Shown here one piece after another: positions 26,012 through 35,196 of a stretch of DNA of 64,000 bases; position 1 is the first letter of the stretch; each line of letters begins with the position of its first letter. Source of the stretch: Novosphingobium lentum NBRC 107847 (lineage in GTDB: Bacteria > Pseudomonadota > Alphaproteobacteria > Sphingomonadales > Sphingomonadaceae). Where the stretch lies: positions 186,001 to 250,000 of the forward strand of contig NZ_BCTW01000003.1 of NCBI RefSeq assembly GCF_001590965.1, in the 5' to 3' direction. The notes below the pieces were generated by a model. That model saw only the letters and a list, made by a program, of their open reading frames with translations, ran no database searches and was not told the DNA's origin. A program made the translations under genes and the position numbers.

Positions 26012-27130
26012 GCGGCCGTCATCAACCATCGTGAGCCGACTGCCGCGCCAATCGATCTTCCGTACCAGCAAGCTGGCGAGGAATACCGTGAATTCGAAGC
26101 AATCGACAATCGGCAGCACCCATAGCGGCGCAGACCGCTCGCCTGCAAGCCGGTTGACCTGGCATGCCACGCCGATGCGCAAGACAATCGCCAGTGCCGC
26201 CAGCCCCATACCCGCCGAGGGCGCGAATGCCGAGCCCAGCAGTGCCAGCGGCAGCGGATGCGTGACGATCGAGCCGAAATGCCCGGCGGGCGCGAGGCTG
26301 CGGATCGTCGCCGCCCAGCGCACCTGATGACGCCATAGCTCGGGCAGGCTCGCCTCGGTGCAGGCGTGGGTAAGCAGAATCGCGGGGATGCCGACCCGCT
26401 GCCCGGTGGCGCGCACCGCCGCGCCGATCGCGTGATCATCGGCCAGCACATCGGCAAAGGCTGCAAAACTGCCGATCCGATCGAGCGTCTCGCGTCGCAG
26501 CGCGATGGTCGATCCCATGCACGGCTGCGCCATGCCGAGCGTGAGGCCGACCACCATGTCGGGCAATCCGCCATAACTGATCGCCCCGGCCGCCATGTGC
26601 GACCACAGCCCGGCATCGCCGCGCCCGCGATACAGGCAGGTCACCGCGCCGACGCAGGGCCGGTCCAGCGCGCCCATGATCGTGGCGAGGTAATGATGGC
26701 CAACCACCATGTCGCTGTCGCTCAGCACGATGACGTCATGGCGTGCGGCGGGCAGCATGTTGACGAGGTTGCCGATCTTGCCGTTGGAGCCATGGCGCGT
26801 TGGATCGGACACCAGCACGATATCCGCGCCGGGGTGTGCGGCCTGTAAAGCCGCCACCGCGCCCACTGCACGGTCGTTTGCATCGCCCACACCGCAGACG
26901 ATCTGCACCGGGCCGCGATAATCCTGCGCCAGAAACGTCGCGAGGTTTTCGGCCAGATGGGGTTCCGCACCATGGAGCGGCTTCAGGATCGTGACCGCTT
27001 GGGCGCTGTCCGACCGGACGGGTGCTTCGCGAAAATGGCGGCGCAACGCGACGATCGCGAACACTTGGTAAGCGCAGCCGACGACGCTGGCGGCACACAG
27101 GATCAGGCCCGGCCAGGAAGCATCATGCAT
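26000..27130 (-). CDS. hpnI: Hopanoid glycosyltransferase HpnI, copy 2
   Basis: The 376-residue product has an N-terminal membrane helix, TILKPLHGAEPHLAENL, GNLVNMLP, SDSD at 137-140, ADDHAIGAAV and RHQVRWAATIR (the QxxRW motif). C-terminal membrane helices follow. All catalytic aspartates of the ceramide-glucosyltransferase-like group are present. It heads the minus-strand hpnI-hpnJ-hpnK run, so it most likely supplies the sugar later used by HpnJ. The difference from copy 1 in the acceptor-side loops suggests a different acceptor or donor, but this is inference. Confidence 0.9.
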   Translation of the reverse strand: MHDASWPGLILCAASVVGCAYQVFAIVALRRHFREAPVRSDSAQAVTILKPLHGAEPHLAENLATFLAQDYRGPVQIVCGVGDANDRAVGAVAALQAAHPGADIVLVSDPTRHGSNGKIGNLVNMLPAARHDVIVLSDSDMVVGHHYLATIMGALDRPCVGAVTCLYRGRGDAGLWSHMAAGAISYGGLPDMVVGLTLGMAQPCMGSTIALRRETLDRIGSFAAFADVLADDHAIGAAVRATGQRVGIPAILLTHACTEASLPELWRHQVRWAATIRSLAPAGHFGSIVTHPLPLALLGSAFAPSAGMGLAALAIVLRIGVACQVNRLAGERSAPLWVLPIVDCFEFTVFLASLLVRKIDWRGSRLTMVDDGRISA

Positions 27131-27167
27131 TGACTATGGCCCCGTGACGCACGCCATTTGCCCCAAA

Positions 27168-27259
27168 CCCGACCGTCCTGAGCCTGTCGAAGGACTGCAC
27201 TTCACCTCAGCAACGGTAGGAGAAAAGGACAGTCCTTCGACAGGCTCAGGACGGTCGGG
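27168..27259. repeat. Perfect 30-bp inverted repeat upstream of hpnA
   Basis: Arms 27168-27197 and 27230-27259 are perfect reverse complements of 30 bases around a 32-base loop. The core CCTGAGCCTGTCGAAGGAC belongs to a repeat family often seen between genes in sphingomonads. It lies in the divergent region between hpnI copy 2 and hpnA, so a terminator role is unlikely; it may be a non-autonomous mobile repeat. Confidence 0.85.
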
Positions 27260-27374
27260 GTTAAAGGAGGCCAATCGTTCACATCCACTAACGCGCGTTC
27301 CGCAAAACGTCATGCCCCGTTTTTCGCGGCGGTTTGGGGTGACGGCCCGCCTCAAGCGCATTAGGGAACGCCGC

Positions 27375-28367
27375 GTGGACGGGAACGTGACGGTCGTGAC
27401 GGGAGTGGCGGGCTTTCTGGGCTCGGCTGTGGCGCGCGCGCTCGCCGCGTCGGGGCGGCAGGTGCGGGGCATTGCCCGCCAGTCGAGTTCATCCACCAAC
27501 CTCACGGACTTTCCCGGCGAAGTGGTCACCGCCGATCTGCGCGATCCGGCGGCCGTGGCCGCTGCGATGCAGGGTGCGGGCGAGCTTTACCATGTCGCTG
27601 CAGACTATCGCCTGTGGGCGCCCGATCCCGAGGACATCGTGCGCAACAACCTGGCGATGACCCGCACGGTGATGCAGGCCGCGCGCGATGCCGGGGTCGG
27701 CCGGGTCGTCTATACCAGCAGCGTCGCCACGCTGCTGCCCGATCCCGCCGCACCCGCCGATGAAACCCGCGCCGCCACCCCCGAACAGGCGACCGGCGCC
27801 TACAAGCGCAGCAAGGTGGTGGCCGAGCGGCTGGTCGAGCAGATGGTGCGCGAAGGGCTGCCGGCGGTGATCGTCAATCCGTCCACCCCGATCGGCCCGC
27901 GCGACGTGAAGCCCACGCCGACCGGACGCATCGTGGTCGAGGCGGCCAACGGCAAAGTGCCCGCATTCGTCGATAGCGGGCTGAACCTCGTGCATGTCGA
28001 CGATGTCGCGGCCGGGCATTTGCTGGCGGCGGAGCGCGGGCGCATCGGCGAGCGCTATATCCTTGGCGGGCAGGACGTGACGCTGGCGGAGATGCTGGCC
28101 GACATCGCGCGGATCATGGGGCGCAAGCCGCCCACGGTGCGCCTGCCCGTGGCGCCGCTGATGCCGCTGGCCTGGGCCAACGAGCAGTGGGCGCGGCTGA
28201 CCGGTCGCGAGCCGTTCCTCACGGTCGATTCGCTGCGCATGTCGCGTCACGCGATGTTCTATTCCTCGGCCAAGGCGCAGCGCGAGTTGGGCTATGTCGC
28301 CAGACCGCATGCACAAGCGCTGGCCGATGCGATCGCCTGGTTCCGCGCGCAGGGCATGATCGCATGA
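27375..28367 (+). CDS. hpnA: Hopanoid-associated NAD-dependent epimerase/dehydratase HpnA
   Basis: The 330-residue product is an extended SDR: VVTGVAGFLGSAVARAL binds the dinucleotide, VADYRLW lies in the substrate side, and YKRSKVVAERLV contains the Tyr-x3-Lys. HpnA is characteristic of hopanoid clusters; its precise reaction is still unclear. The GTG at 27375 is chosen because AGGGAA lies 6 bases upstream and the Rossmann strand begins immediately. An upstream ATG at 27312 would add a basic, unlike-family extension. It is the first gene of the hpnA-G operon and overlaps hpnB as ATGA. Confidence 0.88.
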   Translation: MDGNVTVVTGVAGFLGSAVARALAASGRQVRGIARQSSSSTNLTDFPGEVVTADLRDPAAVAAAMQGAGELYHVAADYRLWAPDPEDIVRNNLAMTRTVMQAARDAGVGRVVYTSSVATLLPDPAAPADETRAATPEQATGAYKRSKVVAERLVEQMVREGLPAVIVNPSTPIGPRDVKPTPTGRIVVEAANGKVPAFVDSGLNLVHVDDVAAGHLLAAERGRIGERYILGGQDVTLAEMLADIARIMGRKPPTVRLPVAPLMPLAWANEQWARLTGREPFLTVDSLRMSRHAMFYSSAKAQRELGYVARPHAQALADAIAWFRAQGMIA

Positions 28368-29509
28368 TCGCGCTGGCCATCGGGCTGGCGGCGCTGGCCG
28401 TGTGGACTGGGCTGCTGGCGACAGGGTTCTGGCGCTGCAGCGAGCGTGACGACACCGCGCGCTGCATCACGCCGCTGCACTGGCCGGACGTGGTCGCGGT
28501 GGTCCCGGCGCGCGACGAGGCCGACGTGATCGCGCGTTCGCTCGGCAGTCTGGCGGCGCAGGACTATCCCGGCGCTTTCCGCGTGATCCTGATCGACGAC
28601 AACAGCAGCGACGGCACGGCAGCGGTGGCGGACAGCATCGGTTCCAGACGCATCGAAGTGCGGCAGGGCGCGCCGCTGGCCAATGGCTGGACGGGCAAGC
28701 TCTGGGCGCTGTCGCAGGGCATCGCGGCGGCCGGAACGCCCACCTACGTGTGGCTGACCGACGCCGATATCGAACACGCGCCCGATACGCTGCGCCGGCT
28801 GGTGGGGATCGCCGAAGCCGTCGGGCCGGACGGCAGGGGGCGCAGCCTTGTCTCGTTCATGGCGAAACTGCACTGCCGGACAATGGCCGAACGCGCGCTG
28901 GTGCCCGCCTTCGTGTTCTTTTTCATGATGCTTTATCCGTTCAACCGCGTGAACCGGCCGGGCCGCACGGCAGGGGCCGCGGGCGGCTGCGTGCTGGTGC
29001 GCAGCGATGCGCTGGAAGCGGCAGGCGGCATCGCGGCGATGCGCGGTGCGCTGATCGACGATTGCACGCTGGGCGCGCTGATCAAGCGGCAGGGACCGGT
29101 CTGGCTCGGCCTCACCGACCGCTCGCGCTCGATCCGGCCTTATCACAGCGCGGGTGAGATCGCCGCGATGATCGCGCGGTCGGCGTATGCGCAGTTGCGC
29201 TATTCGCCGGTTCTGCTGGCCGGAACGCTGGCGGGGTTGGCGCTGCTGTACATCTCCCCCGTCGCGCTGGCGCTGGGTGGTGAAGGCCCGGCGCGGATTG
29301 CGGGAGCACTGGTGTGGCTGGCGATGGCGCTGGCCTATCAACCGATGCTGCGGTTCTATCACCGTTCGCCGCTGTGGGGCGTGGCGCTGCCCGCGATCGG
29401 GTGGTTCTATGCCGGATGCACGGTGTGGTCTGCGGTGCAGCACCATCGCGGGCGCGGGGGCATGTGGAAAGGCCGCGCGCAGGCGCAGTTGGCAGGCGGC
29501 GGGCAATGA
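28364..29509 (+). CDS. hpnB: Hopanoid-associated glycosyltransferase HpnB
   Basis: The 381-residue family-2 glycosyltransferase has an N-terminal membrane helix, then VVAVVPARDEADVIARSL, LIDDNSSDGTA, YVWLTDADIEHAPDTL and the acceptor-side DCTLGALIKRQGP. Several membrane helices close the C-terminus (YSPVLLAGTLAGLALLYISP and further). It is standard in hopanoid clusters; the sugar transferred is not firmly known. ATGA overlaps connect it to hpnA upstream and hpnC downstream. Confidence 0.9.
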   Translation: MIALAIGLAALAVWTGLLATGFWRCSERDDTARCITPLHWPDVVAVVPARDEADVIARSLGSLAAQDYPGAFRVILIDDNSSDGTAAVADSIGSRRIEVRQGAPLANGWTGKLWALSQGIAAAGTPTYVWLTDADIEHAPDTLRRLVGIAEAVGPDGRGRSLVSFMAKLHCRTMAERALVPAFVFFFMMLYPFNRVNRPGRTAGAAGGCVLVRSDALEAAGGIAAMRGALIDDCTLGALIKRQGPVWLGLTDRSRSIRPYHSAGEIAAMIARSAYAQLRYSPVLLAGTLAGLALLYISPVALALGGEGPARIAGALVWLAMALAYQPMLRFYHRSPLWGVALPAIGWFYAGCTVWSAVQHHRGRGGMWKGRAQAQLAGGGQ

Positions 29510-30369
29510 GCGACCTGTCTTCCGGAAAGGGCCACACCGACGAGAATTTCCCCGTCGCCTCGTGGCTGGTGCGCGCCGATTGCCGCGCGCCGATCATGGC
29601 GTTCTACACGTTCGCGCGCGCCGCCGATGACATTGCCGACCACCCCGACGCCGCCGCGCACGACAAGTTGGCGCGCCTTGACGCAATGCGCGCGGGGCTG
29701 GATGGCGAAGGCGCACCCGAGGCGATGGCGCTGGCGCGGATGGCACAGGAACGCGGTCTCGATCTCGTCCAGGCGCACGACCTCTTGGGCGCGTTCGTGC
29801 AGGACTGCACGGTCAACCGCATGGCCGACTGGGACGCGCTGATCGCCTATTGCCGCCTGTCCGCGATGCCGGTGGGCCGCTTCGTGCTCGACGTTCATGG
29901 CGAGGATCGCGCGATCTGGCCGATGTCGGACGCGCTGTGCGCGGCGTTGCAGGTGATCAACCACCTGCAGGATTGCGGCAAGGACTACCGCACGATCGAC
30001 CGCGTCTATTTGCCCGACGATATGCTCGCCGCCGCCGGAACCGGGGTGGCGGCGCTGGGCGCGGACCGGGCTTCGGACGCGTTGCGCGGCGTGATCGTGG
30101 CGTGCGCGCAAAGAACCGGCGAACTGTTGAAGCAAAGCGCGCCGTTCGCCAGCGCCATCCGCGATCCGCGCCTGGCTGCGGAAGTCGCGGTGATCCAGCG
30201 ACTGGCCGAAGATCTCACCGCGATGCTGTTGATCCGCGATCCGCTGAGCGAGACCGTCCACCATTCGAAGCCGCGCGCCGCCGCGCTCGCCACCGGGGCC
30301 ATCGTGCGCCTCGGACTCACCAAACTTCGGGCTGGGTTTTCCAGGATTCGGGCAGGGATTTACGCGTGA
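29506..30369 (+). CDS. hpnC: Hydroxysqualene synthase HpnC
   Basis: HpnC converts presqualene diphosphate to hydroxysqualene. The 287-residue product has the trans-isoprenyl diphosphate synthase fold with the first aspartate motif DDIAD at 41-45. The second motif NHLQDCGKDY is at about 153-162; the altered second motif is typical of HpnC rather than true squalene synthase. It overlaps hpnB as ATGA and hpnD as GTGA. The N-terminal ENFPVASWLV also matches the family. Confidence 0.93.
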   Translation: MSDLSSGKGHTDENFPVASWLVRADCRAPIMAFYTFARAADDIADHPDAAAHDKLARLDAMRAGLDGEGAPEAMALARMAQERGLDLVQAHDLLGAFVQDCTVNRMADWDALIAYCRLSAMPVGRFVLDVHGEDRAIWPMSDALCAALQVINHLQDCGKDYRTIDRVYLPDDMLAAAGTGVAALGADRASDALRGVIVACAQRTGELLKQSAPFASAIRDPRLAAEVAVIQRLAEDLTAMLLIRDPLSETVHHSKPRAAALATGAIVRLGLTKLRAGFSRIRAGIYA

Positions 30370-31205
30370 ACGTCACTAACACCCCGGGCGAACTGCACGC
30401 TAAAGTCAGCGGCAGCTCGTTCTATGCGGGCATGCGCATCCTGCCCCGGCCCGAGCGTGAGGCGATGTACGCGATCTACGGCTTCTGCCGCATTGTCGAT
30501 GATATCGCCGATGACCAGCAGGGTGATCGCGCGCAACGCAGTGCCCAACTGGCGGGCTGGCGGGCGGATATCGAGGCGCTGTATGCGGGCGGGGAGCCGG
30601 GCCGCGCCGGTTTTCTGATCGACGCGGTGCGTGGCTTCCGGCTCGACAAGGCCGATCTGCTGGCGGTGGTCGATGGCATGCAGATGGATGCCGATCGCGA
30701 CATTCGCTGGCCTGCCGCAGATGAACTCGATCTCTACTGCGACCGGGTCGCGTCGGCTGTCGGACGGCTGTCGGTGCGGGTGTTCGGGATGGAACGCGAA
30801 CCCGGGCTGGCGCTGGCGCACCATCTTGGGCGGGCGCTGCAACTGACCAACATCCTGCGCGATATCGATGAGGATGCCGGGATCGGTCGCGTCTACCTGC
30901 CGATCGAGGCGCTGCGTGGTGCGGGGATCGAACCGGTCACGCCCGAACAGGTTGCCGCCGACCCGCGCATCGATGCCGCCGCGCGACCGCTGGCGATCGA
31001 GGCCCGGCGCCACTTTGCCCAAGCCGGGGCGATCCTGGCCGCGCGCCCGCGCGGGCTGCTGGTGGCGCCGCGCCTGATGGAAGCAGCCTATTCGCGGCTG
31101 CTGTCGCGGATGGAAGCGCAAGGCTGGGCACCGCCGCGCACCCGCGTGCGCGTGTCGAAACCGCGTTTGCTGTGGTCGGTGCTGCGCTTCAGCATGTCAT
31201 GGTAA
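30366..31205 (+). CDS. hpnD: Presqualene diphosphate synthase HpnD
   Basis: HpnD joins two farnesyl diphosphates into presqualene diphosphate. The 279-residue product has SSFYAGMRILPRPEREAMYAIY, the first aspartate motif DDIADD at 45-50, and a second motif in LTNILRDIDEDAGIGRVYLP at about 160-180, with an intact NxxRDxxED. The start is a GTG overlapping the hpnC stop as GTGA. Confidence 0.94.
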   Translation: MNVTNTPGELHAKVSGSSFYAGMRILPRPEREAMYAIYGFCRIVDDIADDQQGDRAQRSAQLAGWRADIEALYAGGEPGRAGFLIDAVRGFRLDKADLLAVVDGMQMDADRDIRWPAADELDLYCDRVASAVGRLSVRVFGMEREPGLALAHHLGRALQLTNILRDIDEDAGIGRVYLPIEALRGAGIEPVTPEQVAADPRIDAAARPLAIEARRHFAQAGAILAARPRGLLVAPRLMEAAYSRLLSRMEAQGWAPPRTRVRVSKPRLLWSVLRFSMSW

Positions 31206-31215
31206 TCGCATAGCG

Positions 31216-32475
31216 ATGAGCGGATTTGCGCGCGCCACGATCGCCGGGGCGGGGCTGGCCGGACTGTCTGCCGCCGTCGCGCTGCGCCGGGCCGGGGTGC
31301 CTGTGGCGATCAGCGACAGCGCGGCGCAGGCTGGCGGGCGATGCCGGTCATATCACGATGCGGCGCTGGGCCTGACCATCGACAACGGCAACCATCTGGT
31401 GCTGGCGGGCAACCGCGCGGTGGCGGATTTCCGCGCTGCCATTGGCGCGACGACGCCGCTGTCCGGTCCTGCCCACGCCGATTTCGCGTTCGCCGACTTG
31501 CGCGACGGCGCACGCTGGACGGTGCGCATGAACGACGGGGCGGTGCCGTGGTGGTTGTTCTCACGCCGCCGCCGCGTCCCGGGATCGCGGCTGGTGGATT
31601 ACGTTCCGCTGGCACGCCTGCTCCGCGCCGGACGGGGCCGGATCGACGCGGTCATAAACCCCGGCGGGGCTGTCTGGGATCGGCTGGTCGAGCCGGTGCT
31701 GCTGGCCGCGCTCAACACCGCGCCCGCCGAATCATCGGCGGCGCTGGCGGGCAAGGTGCTGCGCGAAACGATCGGGCGCGGGGGCAGGGCGACGCGACCG
31801 ATGGTGGCGGTGCCGACGTTGGGCGCAGCGTTCATCGATCCCGCGCTGGCGTGGCTGACGGTGCACGAAACGCCGCTTTCAACCGGCCGCCGCCTGCGGT
31901 CGATCACGTTCGACGGCGATCACGTATCGGCGCTGCGGTGGAGCGACGGGACGCAAACGATCGGGTCCGATGAGGCGGTCATTCTCGCCGTGCCGCCATG
32001 GGTCGCGGCGTCGCTGGTGCCTGACCTGTCTACCCCCACCGAGCACCGCGCGATCGTCAACGGGCACTTTGCGTTCCCGGTTGCGCGGACGATGCCCGCG
32101 ATGCTGGGCCTGTTGGGCGGGACCGCCGAATGGATTTTCACGCACCCCGACCGCATTTCGGTGACGGTCAGCGCTGCCGATCCCCTTGTCGATCGCGATC
32201 GCGAGGATCTCGCGCGCGCGTTCTGGGCAGACATTTGCGCCGCGCTGGGGATCGCTGCGCCGATGCCGGCTTGGCAGGTGGTCAAGGAAAAGCGCGCGAC
32301 ATTTGCCGCCACGCCCGAACAGGATGCGCTGCGCCCGCCGCCAGGCACCCGCTGGCGCAACCTGTTTCTGGCAGGCGACTGGGTGGCCAGCGGACTGCCC
32401 GCGACGATCGAGGGCGCGCTGCGATCGGGCGATGTCGCGGCGGCCTTGGCCTTGGGCCGTCCTGCGCGCTATTAG
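31216..32475 (+). CDS. hpnE: Squalene-forming FAD amine oxidase-type enzyme HpnE
   Basis: HpnE reduces hydroxysqualene to squalene. The 419-residue flavoprotein begins with the FAD-binding GAGLAGLSAAVALRRAGV and has GGRCRSYHD as the second FAD contact. The C-terminal NLFLAGDWVASGLPATIEGALRSGDVAA is the conserved FAD-binding end of the amine-oxidase/desaturase group. It follows hpnD by 10 bases and precedes shc by 8. With HpnC and HpnD it gives the three-step bacterial route to squalene. Confidence 0.92.
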   Translation: MSGFARATIAGAGLAGLSAAVALRRAGVPVAISDSAAQAGGRCRSYHDAALGLTIDNGNHLVLAGNRAVADFRAAIGATTPLSGPAHADFAFADLRDGARWTVRMNDGAVPWWLFSRRRRVPGSRLVDYVPLARLLRAGRGRIDAVINPGGAVWDRLVEPVLLAALNTAPAESSAALAGKVLRETIGRGGRATRPMVAVPTLGAAFIDPALAWLTVHETPLSTGRRLRSITFDGDHVSALRWSDGTQTIGSDEAVILAVPPWVAASLVPDLSTPTEHRAIVNGHFAFPVARTMPAMLGLLGGTAEWIFTHPDRISVTVSAADPLVDRDREDLARAFWADICAALGIAAPMPAWQVVKEKRATFAATPEQDALRPPPGTRWRNLFLAGDWVASGLPATIEGALRSGDVAAALALGRPARY

Positions 32476-32483
32476 GCCCGACC

Positions 32484-34445
32484 ATGCACGCTCCAACCAC
32501 CTCCACGCTGGCGCCCGACGGCTCGCTCGACAAAGTCGAAGCCGCCGTTGCGCGCGGAGCCGCCGCCCTGCTGTCGCAACAGCGCGCCGACGGCCACTGG
32601 GTTTACGAACTCGAAGCCGATGCCACGATCCCGGCAGAATATGTGCTGCTGCGGCATTTTCTGGGTGAGCCGGACGATCTGGAACTCGAAGCGAAGATCG
32701 GCACATATCTGCGCCGCCGCCAGTCGGCAGATCATGATGGCTGGCCGCTGTACCACGATGGCGCGTTCGACATCAGCGCCACGATCAAGGCCTACTTTGC
32801 GCTCAAGATGATCGGCGATTCGCCGCAAGCCCCGCACATGGCGCGGGCGCGGGCGGCGATCCACCGGGCGGGCGGCGCGGCGGCGGGCAACGTGTTCACG
32901 CGCATCCAGCTGGCGCTGTTCGGCGCGGGGCCGTGGTCTGCGGTGCCGACGATGCCGCCCGAACTGATCCTCGCGCCGCGCCGGTTCCCGGTGCACCTGA
33001 GCCATATGTCGTACTGGGCGCGCACCGTGATCGTGCCGCTGCTGGTGCTCGCGGCCAGGCGACCCCGCGCGCGCAACCCGCGCGGCGTGCTGGTCGATGA
33101 ACTCTACACCGGCGCGCAGGCCAAGCTGACCTCGCAGGCGGCCAGCGTGAAGCGGTTCTGGGCGGGGACGTTCGCGGTGCTCGACGTGCTGCTCAAGGCG
33201 GGTGACCGGCTGTGGCCGAAGACGCTGCGCAAGCGCGCGATCGCCGCGTGCGAAGCCTGGGTGACCGAACGGCTCAACGGCGTGGACGGGCTGGGCGCGA
33301 TCTACCCGGCGATGGCCAACAGCGTGATGATGTTCGATTGCCTGGGTTACGCGCCCGATCATCCGGCGCGCGCCGTGGCCCGCGAATCGGTGGAACGCCT
33401 GCTCGTGATCCATGAAGACGAGGCGTACTGCCAGCCGTGCGTGTCGCCGGTGTGGGACACCGCACTGGCCGCGCACGCGATGCTCGAAGTGGGCAGCGAC
33501 GAAGCCAACGCCGCTGCGGCGCGCGCGCTCGACTGGCTGACGCCGCTGCAGGTGCTGGATGTGAAGGGCGACTGGGCGGACCAGCGTCCGGACGTGCGCC
33601 CGGGTGGCTGGGCGTTCCAGTACAACAACGCGCACTATCCCGATCTCGACGACACCGCCGTTGTCGCCATGGCGATGGACCGCGCGTCGGTGCGTCGCGG
33701 GACCGAGGATGCCGATGCGCTGGCCCGCGCGCTGGAATGGACGGTCGGACTGCAAAGCGCCAACGGCGGCTGGGGCGCGTTCGATGCCGATAACGACAAC
33801 GATTACCTCAACAACCTGCCGTTTGCCGATCATGGCGCGCTGCTCGATCCGCCGACCGCCGACGTCAGCGCGCGCGTGGTCTCGCTGCTCGCGCAACTGG
33901 GCGAATCGAACGATTCCGGACGGATGAAAGCGGCGTTGGTCTATCTTGAGCGCGAACAGGAAGCCGACGGCAGCTGGTTCGGCCGCTGGGGGGTGAACCA
34001 CGTCTATGGCACCTGGTCGGTGCTGTGCGCGCTGGGGCGGGCAGGGATCGATCGCGACACGCCGATGGTGGCGCGCGCGGTGGAATGGCTCAACGCGATC
34101 CAGAACGCGGACGGCGGCTGGGGCGAAAGCTGCGACAGCTACGCGCTCAGCCGCAAGCAGCACACGCCCGCGCCCTCGACCGCGTCGCAGACCGCATGGG
34201 CGGTGCTTGGCCTGATGGCGGTGGGCGAAGTGGCAAGCCCGGCGGTGGAGCGCGGCATCGGCTGGCTGACGGACCATCAGGCCGAAGACGGGCTGTGGGG
34301 CCAGGAAATGTACACCGGCGGCGGCTTTCCGCGCGTGTTCTACCTGCGCTATCATGGCTATCCGCGCTATTTCCCGGTGTGGGCGCTGGCGCGCTATCGC
34401 AACTTGCGCCGGTCGAACGACGATCGCGTCGCGTGGGGAATGTGA
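32484..34445 (+). CDS. shc: Squalene-hopene cyclase
   Basis: This enzyme cyclises squalene to hopene at the inner face of the membrane, the committing step of hopanoid synthesis. The 653-residue product has the catalytic DLDDTA motif at about residues 386-391, which protonates the terminal double bond. Repeated QW motifs are present (NGGWGAFDADND, DGSWFGRWGVNHVYGTW, DGGWGES, DGLWGQE). The length is normal for the family. The ATG at 32484 is chosen; the frame continues upstream through hpnE in another register. The stop overlaps the GTG of hpnG. Confidence 0.96.
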   Translation: MHAPTTSTLAPDGSLDKVEAAVARGAAALLSQQRADGHWVYELEADATIPAEYVLLRHFLGEPDDLELEAKIGTYLRRRQSADHDGWPLYHDGAFDISATIKAYFALKMIGDSPQAPHMARARAAIHRAGGAAAGNVFTRIQLALFGAGPWSAVPTMPPELILAPRRFPVHLSHMSYWARTVIVPLLVLAARRPRARNPRGVLVDELYTGAQAKLTSQAASVKRFWAGTFAVLDVLLKAGDRLWPKTLRKRAIAACEAWVTERLNGVDGLGAIYPAMANSVMMFDCLGYAPDHPARAVARESVERLLVIHEDEAYCQPCVSPVWDTALAAHAMLEVGSDEANAAAARALDWLTPLQVLDVKGDWADQRPDVRPGGWAFQYNNAHYPDLDDTAVVAMAMDRASVRRGTEDADALARALEWTVGLQSANGGWGAFDADNDNDYLNNLPFADHGALLDPPTADVSARVVSLLAQLGESNDSGRMKAALVYLEREQEADGSWFGRWGVNHVYGTWSVLCALGRAGIDRDTPMVARAVEWLNAIQNADGGWGESCDSYALSRKQHTPAPSTASQTAWAVLGLMAVGEVASPAVERGIGWLTDHQAEDGLWGQEMYTGGGFPRVFYLRYHGYPRYFPVWALARYRNLRRSNDDRVAWGM

Positions 34446-35104
34446 CGCCGGTACTCGTCGTTACCGGCCTGAAGCGCGAAGGTTCGGTTGTTTCAGGCGA
34501 AGGTGTGCGGATCGTTGCGGGCGGCGGATCTGCTGACCGGTTGGCGCGCGAACTGGCCGCGCTGGCACCGGGCGCGGCGGGGATCATCAGCTTCGGCATG
34601 GCCGGCGCGCTCGACCCGGCGCTGCGGCTGGGTGACTGGGTGGTCGGCGATTGCGTGACCGGCGCGTTCGAGGGACCGTGCGATCCGCGCTGGGTCGCAG
34701 CGCTGATGCGCGCCTTGCCCCGGCCGCATCGCGGGGCCTGCTATGCCGATGGCCATCTGATCGCGGATCCGATGCGCAAGCGCGCGCTGCACGATCGCCA
34801 CAGCGCGCTGGCGGCCGACATGGAAAGCCACCTCGCCGCGCGCGTGGCTGCCGACGCGGGGCTGCCGTTCGCGATCCTGCGCTGCGTGTCGGACACCGCC
34901 GATGCGACCCTGCCACCGGCCATAGCTGCCAGCATGAAGCCCGGCGGCGGGCTGGCGCTGGGCGCGGTGCTGGGCTCACTTGTGGCGCATCCCGGGCAGC
35001 TGCCCGCGCTGGTGCATACGGTCGCGGGCTTCAACCGTGCGTTCAGGGCACTGGGCGACGGCGCGCGTGAAGCGGGGCCGCGCCTGGGTTTCGACAATCG
35101 CTGA
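34442..35104 (+). CDS. hpnG: Adenosylhopane nucleosidase HpnG
   Basis: HpnG releases adenine from adenosylhopane to give ribosylhopane. The 220-residue product is a purine-nucleoside-phosphorylase-like protein: VVTGLKREGSVV at the N-terminus, GIISFGMAGALDPALRLGDWVVGD in the core, and ADMESHLAARVAADAGLPFAILRCVSDTAD, the typical end of the nucleoside site. The GTG start overlaps the shc stop as GTGA, completing the hpnA-G operon. Read-through towards the convergent hpnH is likely limited by the inverted repeat at 35116-35177. Confidence 0.92.
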   Translation: MTPVLVVTGLKREGSVVSGEGVRIVAGGGSADRLARELAALAPGAAGIISFGMAGALDPALRLGDWVVGDCVTGAFEGPCDPRWVAALMRALPRPHRGACYADGHLIADPMRKRALHDRHSALAADMESHLAARVAADAGLPFAILRCVSDTADATLPPAIAASMKPGGGLALGAVLGSLVAHPGQLPALVHTVAGFNRAFRALGDGAREAGPRLGFDNR

Positions 35105-35115
35105 TCTATGGATCA

Positions 35116-35177
35116 CGTCGTCTCGGGCTTGATCCGGGACCGCGTTAGCGTCTTCCCGGGTCAAGCCCGGGACGACG
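35116..35177. repeat. Inverted repeat between convergent hpnG and hpnH
   Basis: Arms 35116-35139 and 35154-35177 match with two mismatches in 24 bases around a 14-base loop. The same repeat family (core GTCGTCCCGG-CT-GAT-CCGGGACCGC) recurs at 49786-49863. It may act as a bidirectional terminator despite the absence of a T-tract. Confidence 0.7.
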
Positions 35178-35196
35178 GCAACTTACCCTAAAACCA

